Shown: one piece after another, positions 1 through 12,900 of the stretch | How the letters are laid out: the number at the start of each line of letters is the position of its first letter | Position numbering within the stretch: the stretch's first letter is position 1 | DNA from: Hevea brasiliensis | Taxonomy: Eukaryota > Streptophyta > Magnoliopsida > Malpighiales > Euphorbiaceae | Length of the DNA stretch: 64,000 bases | Assembly (NCBI RefSeq): GCF_030052815.1 | Contig: NC_079509.1 | Span: forward strand, 50,618,626-50,682,625 | Direction of reading: 5' to 3' | Made by a program: the position numbers and the translations under genes | Notes under the pieces: model-generated | What the model was told of the DNA's origin: nothing | Database searches by the model: none | The model's input: the letters and a program-made list of their open reading frames with translations, nothing else

Positions 1-2205
1 CACGGTAGCCATCTACAAAAATTCCTTTTCTCAGATAAATATCGACTCCTTCTCATCTACCTCTCGCCTCTCATCAGCTCTTTCCACTTTTCTCTCGTCG
101 TGCCTCAGCTTTATTCTGTCCTTCAGAGCTTAGGTGGTGATGACAGTATTGGGCTATAAGCATGATGAGCGAAAATCTTACGACTTTCAGCTCCAAAGTC
201 ATGAAAATATGTAATCACATTCATGTGAAAAATGCCATAGTCTACCACATCTTGAGTATATGACCAATTATATAGAAAATTTTAATTTTGAAAAATGAGG
301 GTATAGTAGTAATTTTAATTATTTTCTTTATTCTCCTTCTCTTTTCAAATAAAAAAAAAAAAAATTTCTTCATTTTTTTTTATTTTTCACTTATCTAAAC
401 ATAAAAAAAAATATAAAAATATAATCCCTTCTTCTATTTTTCTTCCACTCCCTCAAATATTCCGAACGTAGTGTAAGATTAAACCACAAACCACTTATTG
501 GTTTTCACAATAATAATATACTCACATGGTCATGAAGAATGTGGGTCTGCAATTAATGCTGCCTCTGAAAACAAAGCTGAACAGGCACGTTCTTGTGAAA
601 GAATTCACACGGAGAACTAGACTTCTGCTGTCCTACAAATAAGCCTTCTTTGGTCAGGTAGGCAAGTTAAGTGCAATTTCTTGAAAAGTACGAAAAAAAA
701 AAAGTTTTATTTGATTTATATCATCAAATCAACTTTTTAAAAAATAAGATATTTTACTTTTTTTTATATAAAAAATAATTTACTTAAATAAAATTTAATA
801 AATTAAAAGAAAACTGCTTCTATGTATGGCTAAATATTTAGATGATTTCACAGGAGAAATGGCAATATAAATACGTCTGCAACGAAAATGTTTAAATCTA
901 CTCGGAGATTGTTCAATAATGGGAAAAGTTGTCACATTTGTCAAAAGGTACAACAACTTGGTAATGACCATATTGGTCAATGAAAGTGACCCTCAAAATC
1001 TGGATAAGAAAGATTTCTAATCAGTCACCATTAAACAAAATATTAAAAATAGTGAGATAAAAAGGGGGAAAAAAAGAGTATTCATTTTTTGAATGTAAGT
1101 ACGAATAAGTCCCCCAATTTTCTATTAGAGTATAAATAAGTTTAATTTATTTTTTTTTATCCAATAAACTCAAAACTTCACATTCAAATTCAAATTAATC
1201 TTGATATAATAAGGTATTATTTTTTAATCATAAAATATTATTTTCTTTAATTTTAAAATATTAAGATTATAAACTATTTTAATTAAAATAAAAATTAAAA
1301 AAAAAAAAATTCAAGAATACCAAGAGCACAATGTAACTTAGAAATTTAAACCCAAAATATATCAAAATTTCAAGAACGTGACCCAAAACACCAACACCAA
1401 TCCAGAAATTAACAACACTGATCAAGAAATTTAAGAATAATTCCAAAAATAAACATAAACCTATATAGACGCAAAGTTCGTGAACATAGATTTGAGAACA
1501 AGGTGAATGACAATAAGCTTCCATTTTTCAATGAATAACAATCCAATAAACATAATCAAACAACAATGAACTCCAAAAATCTCATTGTGTCTCCGCTAAT
1601 TGACCTTTTTTTTATTTTTTTATTTCTGATAATAGGATCACCGCTATACAAACTATTAAAATATAGATTGAGTCGCTCATGTTGGTCAACCTAGATTCGT
1701 TAGACTTAAAATTTAAATGTCGTGTATATTACTAAAAGGTAACAAAATTTAAATATTATGTACGTTGATCAAAAGATGTAATTACACAAAGAGATGTAAC
1801 TCTTTTTAATAGTTATTTATGTGAAGTGATACAACTATTGGCTAAAAGTTACCACGACTTTGTAAATAGCCAAGCCATTGTCTTCATTAGATAGAAGAAG
1901 AAAAAGAAAAAAAATCACATATAGAAGTATGAAGTATGTACACTGAGTAGTGCTACATTGGCTTTTTCTTCGCATCTTTAAAAGACTCTCGCTTGATTCA
2001 TTTGTGGAGTATTAATTATTCTGCAAATAAGCACACATTTAGATTGTAAACTAATTTATATAGTTTGTGTTATTTTATGTGATTATATGATAGACTAATG
2101 ATACAAATATGGTTAAGATCTTAGGGTATTATGCATGAACATTGGTTTGGATTCATGTACTTGAATCCATGTGTTGGATCTTTATAAGAAATTAATATAA
2201 CCAAT
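1..2205. other. AT-rich intergenic DNA, no gene seen
   Basis: This stretch is strongly AT-rich, with poly-A and poly-T runs and no ORF that resembles a known protein or carries a consistent exon structure. The short ORFs near 795-980 and 1279-1524 are low-complexity and lack recognisable motifs. Just before the copia fragment a 15-base motif (AGAAATTAATATAAC) occurs twice, near 2187 and 2207, which may mark the truncation junction. Confidence 0.6.
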
Positions 2206-2473
2206 CAGAAATTAATATAACTGGTGATGATAGGGAAGAAACGATTCATCTAAAGGAGCAACGAGCATAGGAGTTTGAAATCAAAGTTTTGGGAAGGCTA
2301 AAGTACTTTCTTGGAATAGAGGTTGCCAGATCAGATAAAGGAATCTTTATTTCTCAAAGAAAGTATATACTAGATCTGTTGGAGGAAATAGGAATGCTAG
2401 GTTGTAAACCAGCAGAGTCTCCCATTGAGGCAAATCACAAATTGCAAGCTGGAGTTGGGGAATCCATGGATAT
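2206..2473 (+). pseudogene. Ty1/copia reverse transcriptase fragment, upstream half of a split old element
   Basis: The translation gives the stretch of copia reverse transcriptase that follows the YVDD active site: an ITGDD-like start, then GRLKYFLGIEVARS and QRKYILDLL, both typical of the copia thumb region. An in-frame stop lies shortly before the GRLKYF motif. The catalytic YVDD itself is absent, so the copy is 5'-truncated. It stops at 2473, exactly where the - strand copia element begins, and its reading resumes at 13154 after that element. The two pieces were one continuous pol gene before the insertion. Confidence 0.9.
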
Positions 2474-4586
2474 TGAAGGAGCAGAAGTATGAAAAACATA
2501 AGTTTAGATCATTGAATTCAAAATTTTTCTTCTAGGGTCTCATGCATCATGCAAGATTCACTATTTATCTATTTGATTTCAATGTTAAACAACATATTTA
2601 AACACTTTTAATATATTTTTGGATCTATATTTGCCATTTAAGATTTTAGAATTAACAGATTAATTCATTAGAACCCTAGATTAAATCAAGAACAAGTGCA
2701 CTAACCTTTTGATGCATTATAGCTGTGTTTGGTACCTTTGGGATGTACCTAGGACACCAGATGTTGTTCCTCTAGCTTGTCCACACCAAGATCACCAATG
2801 GCAGCCCCTTGAACAGCTTCTCAAGCCTTTCCAATCAATTAGAAATTAAGGTTTTACTTTTAGAGATGTTATAGATGTATACAGGATACTAGAAACGATT
2901 TCTAGTAATTTCAATTCAAGAGAATGTTGGCAATTCTCTTTGAATTGATGAGAGATGAAAAAGAAGAGAGGAAGAGGAAGACAAGGGTGGCGGCACCTTT
3001 TTTGAGAAAATCAGATTGTTCTATTTGTTCTTTCATCCTTTCCCTTATATAGCTAGATCATCACTTAAAACCCATGCCACATGTCATCTCCTGATTGGCT
3101 TTTAATTTAACTGACCCAATCACATTGTGCCAAGTGTCAAACCTAGATTTAATATTGACTTTGAACATCTTACATGATTAAAAGACAAATGGCAAGTTTA
3201 TGTGTAGTGCCATGTGTCACCATCTCATGGTGCCACATGTCACCCTGTGAAATGACCAAAATACCCTTGTGTCTTAATTTTGAGTTCTCAACCCAAAATA
3301 ATTATTTCTCTTCTTCTAATCAATTTATATCAAATATAAATTAATTAATTAATCTCTATTAATTAATTTCTCATAATTAAATTCATATTTAAACACTTTA
3401 AATATAAATTTAACTTATACTATACATCCAATAACCTAGATTTGGTTTCAAGCTATGCTAGGAATTTTGCAATCTAATTACAAACTAAACTTATTTAATT
3501 AATCAATTAAACTTTTTAAATAATTAATTAAATCACATTTAACTTGGTGATTACTTGTGTATGTGTGTGACTCACTAGGCTCATCACTAATTGGCAATGA
3601 GATATGATATCAACTCTTAATATCATCAGAACTCTTTCTTACCATAAATGATTTCTCTAAATCATTTTATGCACCTTATAGACCATGGTTAACACATAGC
3701 ATAGTAAGCTATGGCTACCCAATCAGTAATAAGGAATACCTTAAATGAACATTTTATCATATGTTACCATACACTAGAATCTCTCTGTTATAAAATTCAA
3801 ATTTAAGCTGGAGTCATGGTTTATGTCAAACCCCATTTGCTATGAATATTATGTTCTCTTTTAATTTCAGTTCTTGATTAAAAAGATTTTCTCATCAGAA
3901 ACTCTTTTTTGATTAAATCTATCTGTCATGGCTAGGAACTTGAAACATCAAGAACAATTAAATGAACATAGGATTTTATCCCTATTTACTTAGAGCAACA
4001 GATTCCATCTTGATCAACACCTACCTTCATATATAACTAGTAGGAGCCAACACATGCCCATATACCCATACACAGTACAAGTATGAAAGCAGCATCAAAC
4101 TCAAACCACCTATATACAAGATAACTGTGTTATCTCAGGTCTAAAGATTATATGCACTGATATGATTTATGACAATGCATTGACAAGAGTAAACTCCATG
4201 TGCTTATCATAAGTGTCACTGGTTCGGCCTACTTGTCATGTATAAGTGCCTATCATGTTTGTTATATGGCATGAGACTCACTATTCCATCTTATTTATAT
4301 CTCATATAAATATATTGAGAACAAACATGAATACAATCTTTCTGGATAAGTCATGTCCTGTGTGAAGTATCATTGATTGTGAATCAATTTATGATACTTT
4401 GTGCTAAAAATAATGTTACTCATATTCTTAACAACTTAAGAATAGAATTTCTAGCAAAGTATCAATGAATATTTTCTATTACACATAAATATATTATATA
4501 AACGAAAAAGTGAAAATGCCTTTTTTATTAATAAAATATGTACAAGATACATACTAAATGATATGCTCTAGGGCATACTATTAACA
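2474..4586 (-). repeat. Copia 3' LTR (2113 bp)
   Basis: It begins TGAAGGAGCA and ends TTAACA. It repeats at 9914-13153 with high identity once the hAT insertion there is set aside (2113 bp here against about 2106 bp there). Small substitutions and indels separate the pair, so the insertion is not brand new. Confidence 0.95.
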
Positions 4587-4601
4587 ATCTCTCACTAGCA
4601 C
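4587..4601 (-). other. Polypurine tract of the copia element
   Basis: Read on the - strand this is GTGCTAGTGAGAGAT, directly before the 3' LTR and directly after the pol stop codon. It is the expected place and composition for plus-strand DNA priming in copia elements. Confidence 0.75.
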
Positions 4602-6300
4602 TAGAGCCATTCATTACAATATCTTAGACCCATCTTCTCAAGATGTCGGTCTAACTGAACTTGTGACATAGGCTTAGTGAATGGATCAGCTGGATTTTCA
4701 ACTAATGTTATTTTCTGCATGACTGCATCGCCTCGCCCAACTATCTCTCTGATAATGTGGTAGCGCCTTTCTATGTGTTTGGATTTCTGGTGAGATCAGG
4801 GTTCCTTATATCCAAACAGCCTCTTTTGCAGCATCTGATGCAGTAATGTACTTGGCCTCTGTAGTGGAATCAGCAGTCGTACTCTGTTTGGAACTCTTCC
4901 AACTGACTGCACTTCCATTACAAATGAACACAAACCCAAAGGTAGACTTTCTATCATCGATATCTGATTGAAAATCAGAATTAGTATAACCATCCAATTG
5001 CAAGTCACCACCTCCATAAATCAAGAATAAATCTTTAGCTCTTCTCAAGTACTTAAGGATATTCTTGACAGTTATCCAGTGTTTCAAACCTGGATTGGAT
5101 TGAAACCTGCTAGTCAAACTAACAGCATGTGCAATATCTGGCCTAGTACGCATTATTACATACATCAAACTTCCAATAGCCGAAGCATATGGAATCCTGG
5201 CCGTTTTATCTCTTTCTTCAGGTGTCTTTGGAGACATCTCTTTAGAAAGGTGGATACCATGTTTCACTGGTAACAATCCTCTCTTGGAATCAAGCATGTT
5301 AAACCTCTTTAACACCTCTTCCAAGTATAGACTTTGGGATAAATCAATTATTCTTTTCGCTCTATCTCTATAGATGCGAATCCCAAGAATATAGGTTGCC
5401 TCTCCTAAGTCTTTCATGGAGAATGTATTTGACAACCATACCTTTATAGTTGTCAACATACCTGTGTCATTACCTATCAACAGAATATCATCCACATATA
5501 AGACAAGGAAAGTGATAGCACTATCACTAACCTTTTTATATACACATGGCTCATCCTCATTTTTTATAAAACCAAATGACTTAATGGCTTCATCAAAACG
5601 AATGTTCCAACTCCTCGAAACTTGTTTTAACTCATAAATGGATCGCTTTAGCTTGCATATCTTGAAACTATCTTGGGATTTAAAACTCCTAGGTTGTTCC
5701 ATGAAAATGTTTTCTTCAATGTATCCATTGAGAAAAGCTGTTTTGACATCCATCTGCCAAATCTCATAATCATAGTATACAGCTATTGCTAATAGAATCC
5801 TAATTGATTAAAGCATGGCAACAGGTGAGAAAGTCTCCTCATAATCAATTCCTTACCTTTGGCGAAACCCTTTCACTACTAGCCTTGCTTTATAGGTCTC
5901 TACCTTTCCATCAGAACTAATTTTCTTCTTGAAAACCCATTTGTTCCCTATAGGTACAATACTTTCAGGTGGGTCAACAAGATCCCAAATTTGATTCTTA
6001 TACATGGAATCAATCTCAGATTTCATAGCATCAATTCATTTTGAAGAGTCTATATCTGATATTGCTTCTTCATAGGTAAGTGGATCATCTCCATGATCTA
6101 CTTCTTCATGAGTAAACAACTCTTGTTCTTCTTCATGAAAAAAACCATGTCTCACTGGTGGGTGAGAAATCCTAATTGATCTGTGAGGAATAACTGTAGA
6201 TGTTTCATCAATAGGTGTAGGTTGACTAGATGGATCTATATCCATCTGATCTGTTGGTTGGTTAAAATTCTGCAATTCTAACTCTATTTGCCTTCCTTTG
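4601..6300 (-). pseudogene. Copia pol, reverse transcriptase and RNase H part (broken)
   Basis: On the - strand the order is: a segment with NKWVFKKK-like sequence near 5940 (interrupted by stops), then DVKTAFLNG, the active-site motif LYVDDILLIG near 5490, then GSLMYVIMRTRPDIAHAV, then the RNase H motif TTEAKY near 4840. After KEAVW the protein jumps to KEP-stop-SHQKSKHIE, so about 30 residues including the catalytic Asp of the CDN motif are missing. The C-terminus is normal and ends just before the purine tract. The stop in KEP-stop-SH fits CGA to TGA. Family membership is certain; activity is very unlikely. Confidence 0.93.
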
Positions 6301-6539
6301 CCTCCTTCTTGAACAAACTATTGTTCAAGAAATGTGGCATCTCTACTTACTACAACCTTTTGTGATGTAGGCAAATAAAATAATATCCAAAACTCTCTTT
6401 TGGATATCCAACAAATCGACCCTTTTCTGATCTGGTTTCCAATTTATCAGTGTTCAGCTTTTTGATATAAGTTGGACAACCCCAAATCTTAACATGCTTA
6501 AGACTTGGTTTTCTTTCATGCCATATCTCATAAGGTGTG

Positions 6540-7500
6540 GAAAAATTCCGATTTTGATGGAATCCTATTCAGAATATGCAAAACTGATTCAAATGCAAAT
6601 CCCCAAAAGGAGATTGGCATATCAGTATAGCTAATCATATTACGTACTATATCCAATAGGGTATGATTTCTCCTTTCAGATACACCATTCAGCTGTGGTG
6701 TTCCTGAAGGAGTCAGCTGGGAAACAATGCCATGCTTTTCAAGTATTCATCAAATTCAGTTCTTAAGTATTCAACTCCACGATCTGATAGAAGAGCTTTA
6801 ATACTTTTTCCTGTTTGATTTTCTACTTCAGATTTAAATTCTTTGAACTTTTCAAAGGATTCATGTTTGTATTTCATCAAATATAAATACCTAAACCTTG
6901 ATTTGTCATCAGTAAAGGTAATAAAGTAATAAAAACCATCTCTAGCCATTTCTTTAAATGGACCACATACATCACTATGTATTAGATCCAAAATATTTTC
7001 AGCTCTTAGTCCTTGTCCAATAAAGGGTGATCTAGTCATTTTGCCTTGAAGGCATGATTCACAAGTTGGAGTAGGTCCATAACCCAATGAGGATAAAATC
7101 CTCATTTTCTCCAGCTTTGCAATCCTATCTTCTGCAACATGACCTAATCTTAAGTGCCAAATATATTTTGAACTTGAGTTGATTTTCACCATGGCATTGT
7201 TTTCTTTTAGATTACTTGCATTAGATTTGTATTTAACATTATTATCTAAATAATAAAGTCCATCATGCATATAACTCGAACCAACATATTTATTTTCAAA
7301 ATAAATATTACAAACATCATTTATGAACTGAAATTCATAACTATCTCTAGTTAAACTAGATATAGAAATGGTGTTCTTAAAAGCATCATGTGCATGCAAT
7401 ACCTTATTTAAGTACAAAACATGTCCACACATGTATAAAGATTTAGATCCTATGGCTAAAGTTTCAACAGTTGAGCCATTGCCAACCCAGAGTTTAATAT
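6540..7500 (-). pseudogene. Copia pol, GAG-pre-integrase and integrase core (broken)
   Basis: The - strand encodes WHLRLGHVAEDRIAKL and CESCLQGKMTRSPF, together the HHCC zinc-binding N-terminal region, followed by the integrase core with DLIHSDVCGPF (first catalytic Asp) and the second-Asp region ALLSDRGVEYLRTEF. The open frame ends near 6713. Further downstream the integrase reads on in short pieces (an NHTLLDIVRNMI-like region and a WGFAFES-like region) with a frameshift near 6540-6555. It would join viral cDNA to host DNA if intact. It lies between gag and reverse transcriptase, the normal copia gene order. Confidence 0.9.
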
Positions 7501-7534
7501 CTCGTTACTGCAAGCTGCTACTACTTGCTATACT

Positions 7535-8351
7535 CTAGGCAGTTCCTATTTCAGTGCCCATCCTTCTGGCAATAGAAACACTTTTCTTTGCCTCCATCAG
7601 CTTTGTTCTATCCTTTCTGTTTAGCTATCTTCTTGGAAGGACCAGGAATTTGAGGTTTCTTTTTCTTATTACCCTTCTTCTTATTGGACTTTCTAGCAGA
7701 AGAAAATGCAATCAAAGCTACCTCTTTTCTTTTATTGCCCAGCATATTCTTTTGGGAAATAACCAGCATATTAAGTAAACCAGCCAAAGTGTATTCCTAC
7801 TTAGTCATATGGAAATTTGTCACAAAATTCTCAAATGACTCAAGAAGGGACTGAAGGATGAAATCCGTCTGTAGTTGGAAATCCATGTTAAAGTCAAGAT
7901 GTTCCAGCTGCTCAATCAGCCGAATCATCTTGTGGACATGATCCCCAACATTCTGTCCCTCAGACATCCTCATGCAGAATAGTTGTCTAGATATCTCATA
8001 CCTAGCATTCCTACTGTGCTCATCATACAACTCTTATAGGTGAAGGAGGATCTCACTCGCACTCTGCATGTTCTCATGCTGCTTCTGTAACTCATTACTC
8101 ATAGAAGCAAGCATGTAACACTTAGCTCTCATATCATGCTCCTTCCACTTGTCCAAAGTTTCATGTTTCTCTTGAGTGGCGGCTGGAGGTAAGGGACCAA
8201 GAACATTTGAGTATAGAACATATCCTATATGTTCAATTTTCAGGACAAGTTTCAAATTTCTAAGCTAATCAGAGAGATTAGGTCCTGTCAACCTATTGTG
8301 ATCAAGTATGCTTGCAAGGATATTGGATGGTGGTGGTTGTGGTGTGCTCAT
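7535..8351 (-). pseudogene. Copia gag (UBN2-type), with premature stops
   Basis: Reading starts at the ATG at 8351 (MSTPQPPPSN), which follows the leader. The central part carries the gag helix motifs around LDKWKEHDMRAKCYMLASM, then MRMSEGQNVGDHVHKM and LEHLDF. Near 7540-7580 a CCHC zinc knuckle is readable as CFYCQKDGH-stop-NRNC, with the usual Trp codon replaced by TGA. Two more in-frame stops are visible: SD-stop-LRN (Trp codon to TAG) and HL-stop-ELY (CAA to TAA). All three fit single C-to-T or G-to-A changes. The zinc-knuckle region is partly out of frame with the N-terminal part. Confidence 0.9.
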
Positions 8352-9899
8352 TATTATCAGAAAATTAACTGCAGAAAATAACTAGATTAATTAGTAAATG
8401 TATCATGTATTTAACCAAAATGATTATGGTCTTTTTATCAAATTGGTCATCCCACTAACTTAGCGAATCCTACACTTTCAAAGTAGAAAACGGAAATCCT
8501 AGTTGGATGGATTTCTAGTGGGTGATTGAATTCTTATAATCTTATTGATCATCCTCAGGCACATCCATTATTGGAATTACAATAAACTATAAGTGAGAAA
8601 CTCCTTGCCCATCAAATCTCATGTGAGGTTCAATCCTTTACCTAGCCCCTAATGCTCAAAATCTCAGGCACATCCATTATTGACTTATCTTGAATTAGTT
8701 AAGTTGATCTCATTGAGCCAGTAAACATGCAAATAATTTTAATGTCCTCAGGAACATCCATTATTGGCCACCAAACCATTTACATATTTACAACATCTCA
8801 TGCTTAACAATTATTCTTAAGAAAATCTCTTAAATTAATTGCATCATATGCAAGTATGTAAAATTTCTTAAAATAATTGCCTCAATGGAGAGCCCATGAT
8901 ATAATTACCTTTAATTATACCATTTTCAACTTAATCATTTATTTGGAAGATTTTGTGGTCGTCCTAATTACTATTATGATCTCACTTTGCACATTATCCA
9001 TTTAGCATGCATATATCATATACTTGCATACAATCTCATAAATCTCATGCATTCATGGATAAACAATAAATATGGTATGATCATGGACTTTCTAAGGGAT
9101 TCAATTCTGAGCCATCAAGAATTGAATCAGGGCATTCCTAGGTGCATTTCATTCATTTATATTACAAGAGTTGCTGAAGGAGTACATAATCAACACTTGA
9201 TCTTGAATTCCTCCCACTGGTCTCACAAATGCTCTTGACCTCCTGGATCTTCTTGCAATCCAATTACATAATAATCCTTGGCATACCAAGGTAAATTTAC
9301 AAGAACCAAATAATGAAATTACAACCAAAATATTACAACCTTTATAATACATGCCACTAAAATAAATTAATTAATTTACAACCCAAAGAAACATAAAAGA
9401 AATAAATCCAATCACATTGGTTTTTTATTGTCCATGATCATCCATCATGCATGTCACTATTTAACAATTAAATAAAATATACATACTTAAATTAAATTGA
9501 ATATCTCATATTCAACTTAAAAATCCAGATTTGAATATTATTCAAACAAATTTAAAAATTCAAATTTGAATCACATTCAAACAAATTTAAAAATTCAGAT
9601 TTGAATCACATTCAAATAAATTTAAAAATTCAGATTTGAATCAAAATTTAATTGTGTGATTAAAACTCCTAATTAAATATTTTAATTAGTCATTGGATGG
9701 GCCTTAAATCATACAACAATTGCACATACAAAACTCATTTACCTTGCACATACCATGGTGCTCAAACTATGAGCATGCTTTGTGGTCACTACATAATGCC
9801 GCCACTCTTTGTGAAGGCAACCAGCAATAGATGAATAATCTTATGATCAAATCACACAATTAAATCATATGTTAAACAATCTAAATGACAAATATAGTG
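8352..9899 (-). other. Copia untranslated leader with internal repeats
   Basis: This is the stretch between the primer-binding site and gag. No ORF in it looks real. It contains three dispersed copies of a motif close to CTCAGGCACATCCATTATTG (starting near 8553, 8662 and 8746) and four tandem 35-bp units at 9526-9650. A long repetitive leader would contain packaging and translation signals, but no specific one can be named. Confidence 0.7.
9526..9655. repeat. Tandem repeat, 35-bp unit, about 3.6 copies
   Basis: Units start at 9526, 9561, 9596 and 9631, each beginning with a form of CAGATTTGAAT. The spacing is exactly 35 bases each time. It lies in the copia leader close to the 5' LTR. Confidence 0.9.
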
Positions 9900-9911
9900 G
9901 CTTTGATACCA
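9900..9911 (-). other. Copia primer-binding site (initiator tRNA-Met type)
   Basis: On the - strand this reads TGGTATCAAAGC, one base different from the usual plant TGGTATCAGAGC that pairs with the 3' end of initiator tRNA-Met. It lies two bases inside the 5' LTR border at 9914, as expected. Confidence 0.9.
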
Positions 9912-9913
9912 AT

Positions 9914-12900
9914 TGAAGGAGCAGAAGCATGAAAAACATAAGTTTAGATAATTGAATTCAAAATTTTTCTTCTAGGGTCTCATGCATCATGCAAGATTCA
10001 TTATTTATCTATTTGATTTCAATGTTAAACAACATATCAAAACACTTTTAATATGTTTTTGGATCTACATTTGCCATTTAAGATTTTAGAATTAACAGAT
10101 TAATTCATTAGAACCCTATCAAGAACAAGTGCACTAACCTTTTGATGCACTGTAGTTGTGTTTGGTACCTTTGGGATGCACCTAGGACACTGGATGTTAT
10201 TCCTCTAGCTTGTCCAAACCAAGATCACCAATGGCAGCCCCTTGAACAGCTTCTCAAGCCTTTCCAATCAATTAGAAATTCAGGTTTTGCCTTTAGAGAT
10301 GTTATAGATGTATACAAGACACTAGAAACGATTTCTAGTAATTTTAATTTAAGAGAATGTTGGCAATTCTCTTTGAATTGATGAGAGATGAAGAAGAAGA
10401 GAGGAAGAGGAAGACAAGGGTGGTGGCACCTTTTTTGAGAAAATCATATTGTTCTGTTTGTTCTTTCATCATTTTCCTTATATAGCTAGGTCATCACTTA
10501 AAACCCTTACCACATGTCATTTCCTGATTGGCTCTTAGTTTAATTGACCCAATCACATTGTGCCAAATGTCAAACCTAGATTTAATCTTGACTTTGATTA
10601 TCTTACATGATTAAAAGACAAATGGCAACCTTATGTGTAGTGCCATGTGTCACCATCTCATGGTGCCACATGTCACCCTGTGAAATGACCAAAATACCCT
10701 TGCGTTTTAATTTTGAGTTCTCAAATCAAAATAATTATTTCTCTTCTTCTAATCAATTTATATCAAATATAAATTAATTAATTAATCTCTATTAATTAAT
10801 TTCTCATAATTAAATTTATATTTAAACACTTTAAATATAAATTTAACTTATATAATACATCAAATAACCTAGATTTGGTTTCAAGCCATGCTAGGGACTT
10901 TGCAATCTAATTGCAAACCAAACTTATTTAATTAATCAATTAAACTCTTTAACTAATTAATTAAATCATATTTAACTTGGTGATTACTTGTGTATGTGTG
11001 TGACTCACTGGGCTCATCACTAATTGGCAATGAGATATGATATCAACTCTTAATATCATCAGAACTCTTTCTTATCATAAATGATTTCTCTAAATCATTT
11101 TATGCACCTCATAGATCATGGTTAACACCTAGCATAGCATGCCATGGCCACCCAATCAGTAATAAGGAATACCTTAAATGAACATTTTATCATATGTTAC
11201 CATGCACTAGAATCTCTCTGTTACAAAATCCCAATTCGAGCTGGAGTTATGGTTTATGTCAAATCCCATTTGCTATGAATATTATATTCTCTTTTAATTT
11301 CAGTTCTTGATTAAAAATATTTTCTCATCAGAAACTCTTTTCTGATTAAATCTATCTGTCCTGGCTAGGAACTTGAAACATCAAGAATAATTAAATGAAT
11401 ATAGGATTTTATCCCTATTTACTTAGAGCAACATATTTCATCTTGATCAACACCTACCTCCATATATAACTAGTAGGAGCCAACACATGCTCATATACCC
11501 ATACACAGTACAAGTATGAAAGCAGTATCAAACTCAAACCACCTATATACAAGATAACAGTGCTATCTCAGGTCTAAAGATTATATGCACTGATATGATT
11601 TATGACAATGCATTGACAAGAGTAAACTCCATGTTCTTGTCATAAGTGTCACTGATTCGGCCTACTTGTCATGTATAAGTGCCTATCATGTAGGGGTGGC
11701 CACGGTTTGGTTTTGAACCGGAATCGAACCGGAACCGGTTAGGTCAAAACCGGACCAAAACTGGTCAAAATCGGAACCGGCTTCGAATTGGACCGAAACC
11801 GTTCTTCTGCGGTTTGGTTAAGGTTCATATTTTTTAAGAACCGTGAACCGGCAGTTTTGAATCGGATTGAACCGACGATTTCGAACCGGATTAAACCGGC
11901 GATTTAAATATAAAAAAATTCAATAAATATGTTACGTCACTCCTAATTCATTTATATATATTATTAATTTTCTACACAATTATTCTTTGCATTTTCTTCA
12001 ATTCTTAATATTTTTTCAATTTTTCTCAAATTCTCTAAATAATTATTTTCTACACTCATTTTAATTTCTAATGCTCTTTCAATTTTCCTACTTTATTATT
12101 TTATATACTTACTGAAATTTTTAATACTATCTCAATTACTTTGTTATTACTTTAAATCCTCAATAAAATTTCCAATACCCTCTATTTTAATTTTTTTTCT
12201 CTTTTATAATTATTAATTATCAATTATTATATAATTTTTAAAAAAAGCCAAGTAATAGAACTAGAAATTTTTATTCCTCTAAATCCTAAAGGGATATATA
12301 GGCAAAATTAAGTTCATACACTTTTTGCTAATTTCTTTAAAAAAATTAATTAAAAAAAATAATTTCATCTCTAGTTTTTTAATCAGGGTCAAGTCTTTAT
12401 TTATTAAATTTTTCTTAAAGATAAATTATTTTCTTTCTTTTTTTTCTTATTTTTTATTTTCTTTCTTTTTTTTTCTTATTTTATTTTGATTGAAAGATTT
12501 CTAAGAAAAATTAAAATATTTTTACAAATATAACTTAAATTTTGAATTAATAAATTTTTTCTCTAATTTTTTTTGTCTAAGCTACCCTTAAACCATCCCT
12601 AAACCGCTTCCAAACCGTCTTCTAAACTGTCTTGAACTGTTCTTTTTCGAACTGCCTTTCAAACCATTTTAAATCGGGATCAAGCCAGAACCGGCGGTTC
12701 AGGAACCGTCTTCCAAACCGTCCCCTGGCGGTTTGGTTCTGGTTCATGATTTCATTGAACCTAAACCGGCGGTTCAGGAATCGTAACCGGCGGTTCTTGA
12801 ACCGTAGCCACCCCTACTATCATGTTTGTTATATGGTATGAGACCCACTATTCCATCTTATTTATATCTCATATAAATATATTGTGAGCAGACATGAATA

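Noticed and set aside
1279..1524. 81-codon - strand ORF with a hydrophobic stretch
   Set aside because: Low-complexity Phe/Leu/Ile sequence from AT-rich DNA, with no motif and no exon partner.
9526..9655. Regular 35-bp repeats resembling a CRISPR array
   Set aside because: The units are contiguous with no unique spacers, and the region is inside a plant retrotransposon leader.
10142..10381. 79-codon + strand ORF
   Set aside because: It lies wholly inside a copia LTR and is broken in the sister LTR at the same place.
12632..12841. 69-codon ORF rich in RFRNR repeats
   Set aside because: It is a translation of the CGGTTC-type subterminal repeats of the hAT element and runs across its border into the LTR.
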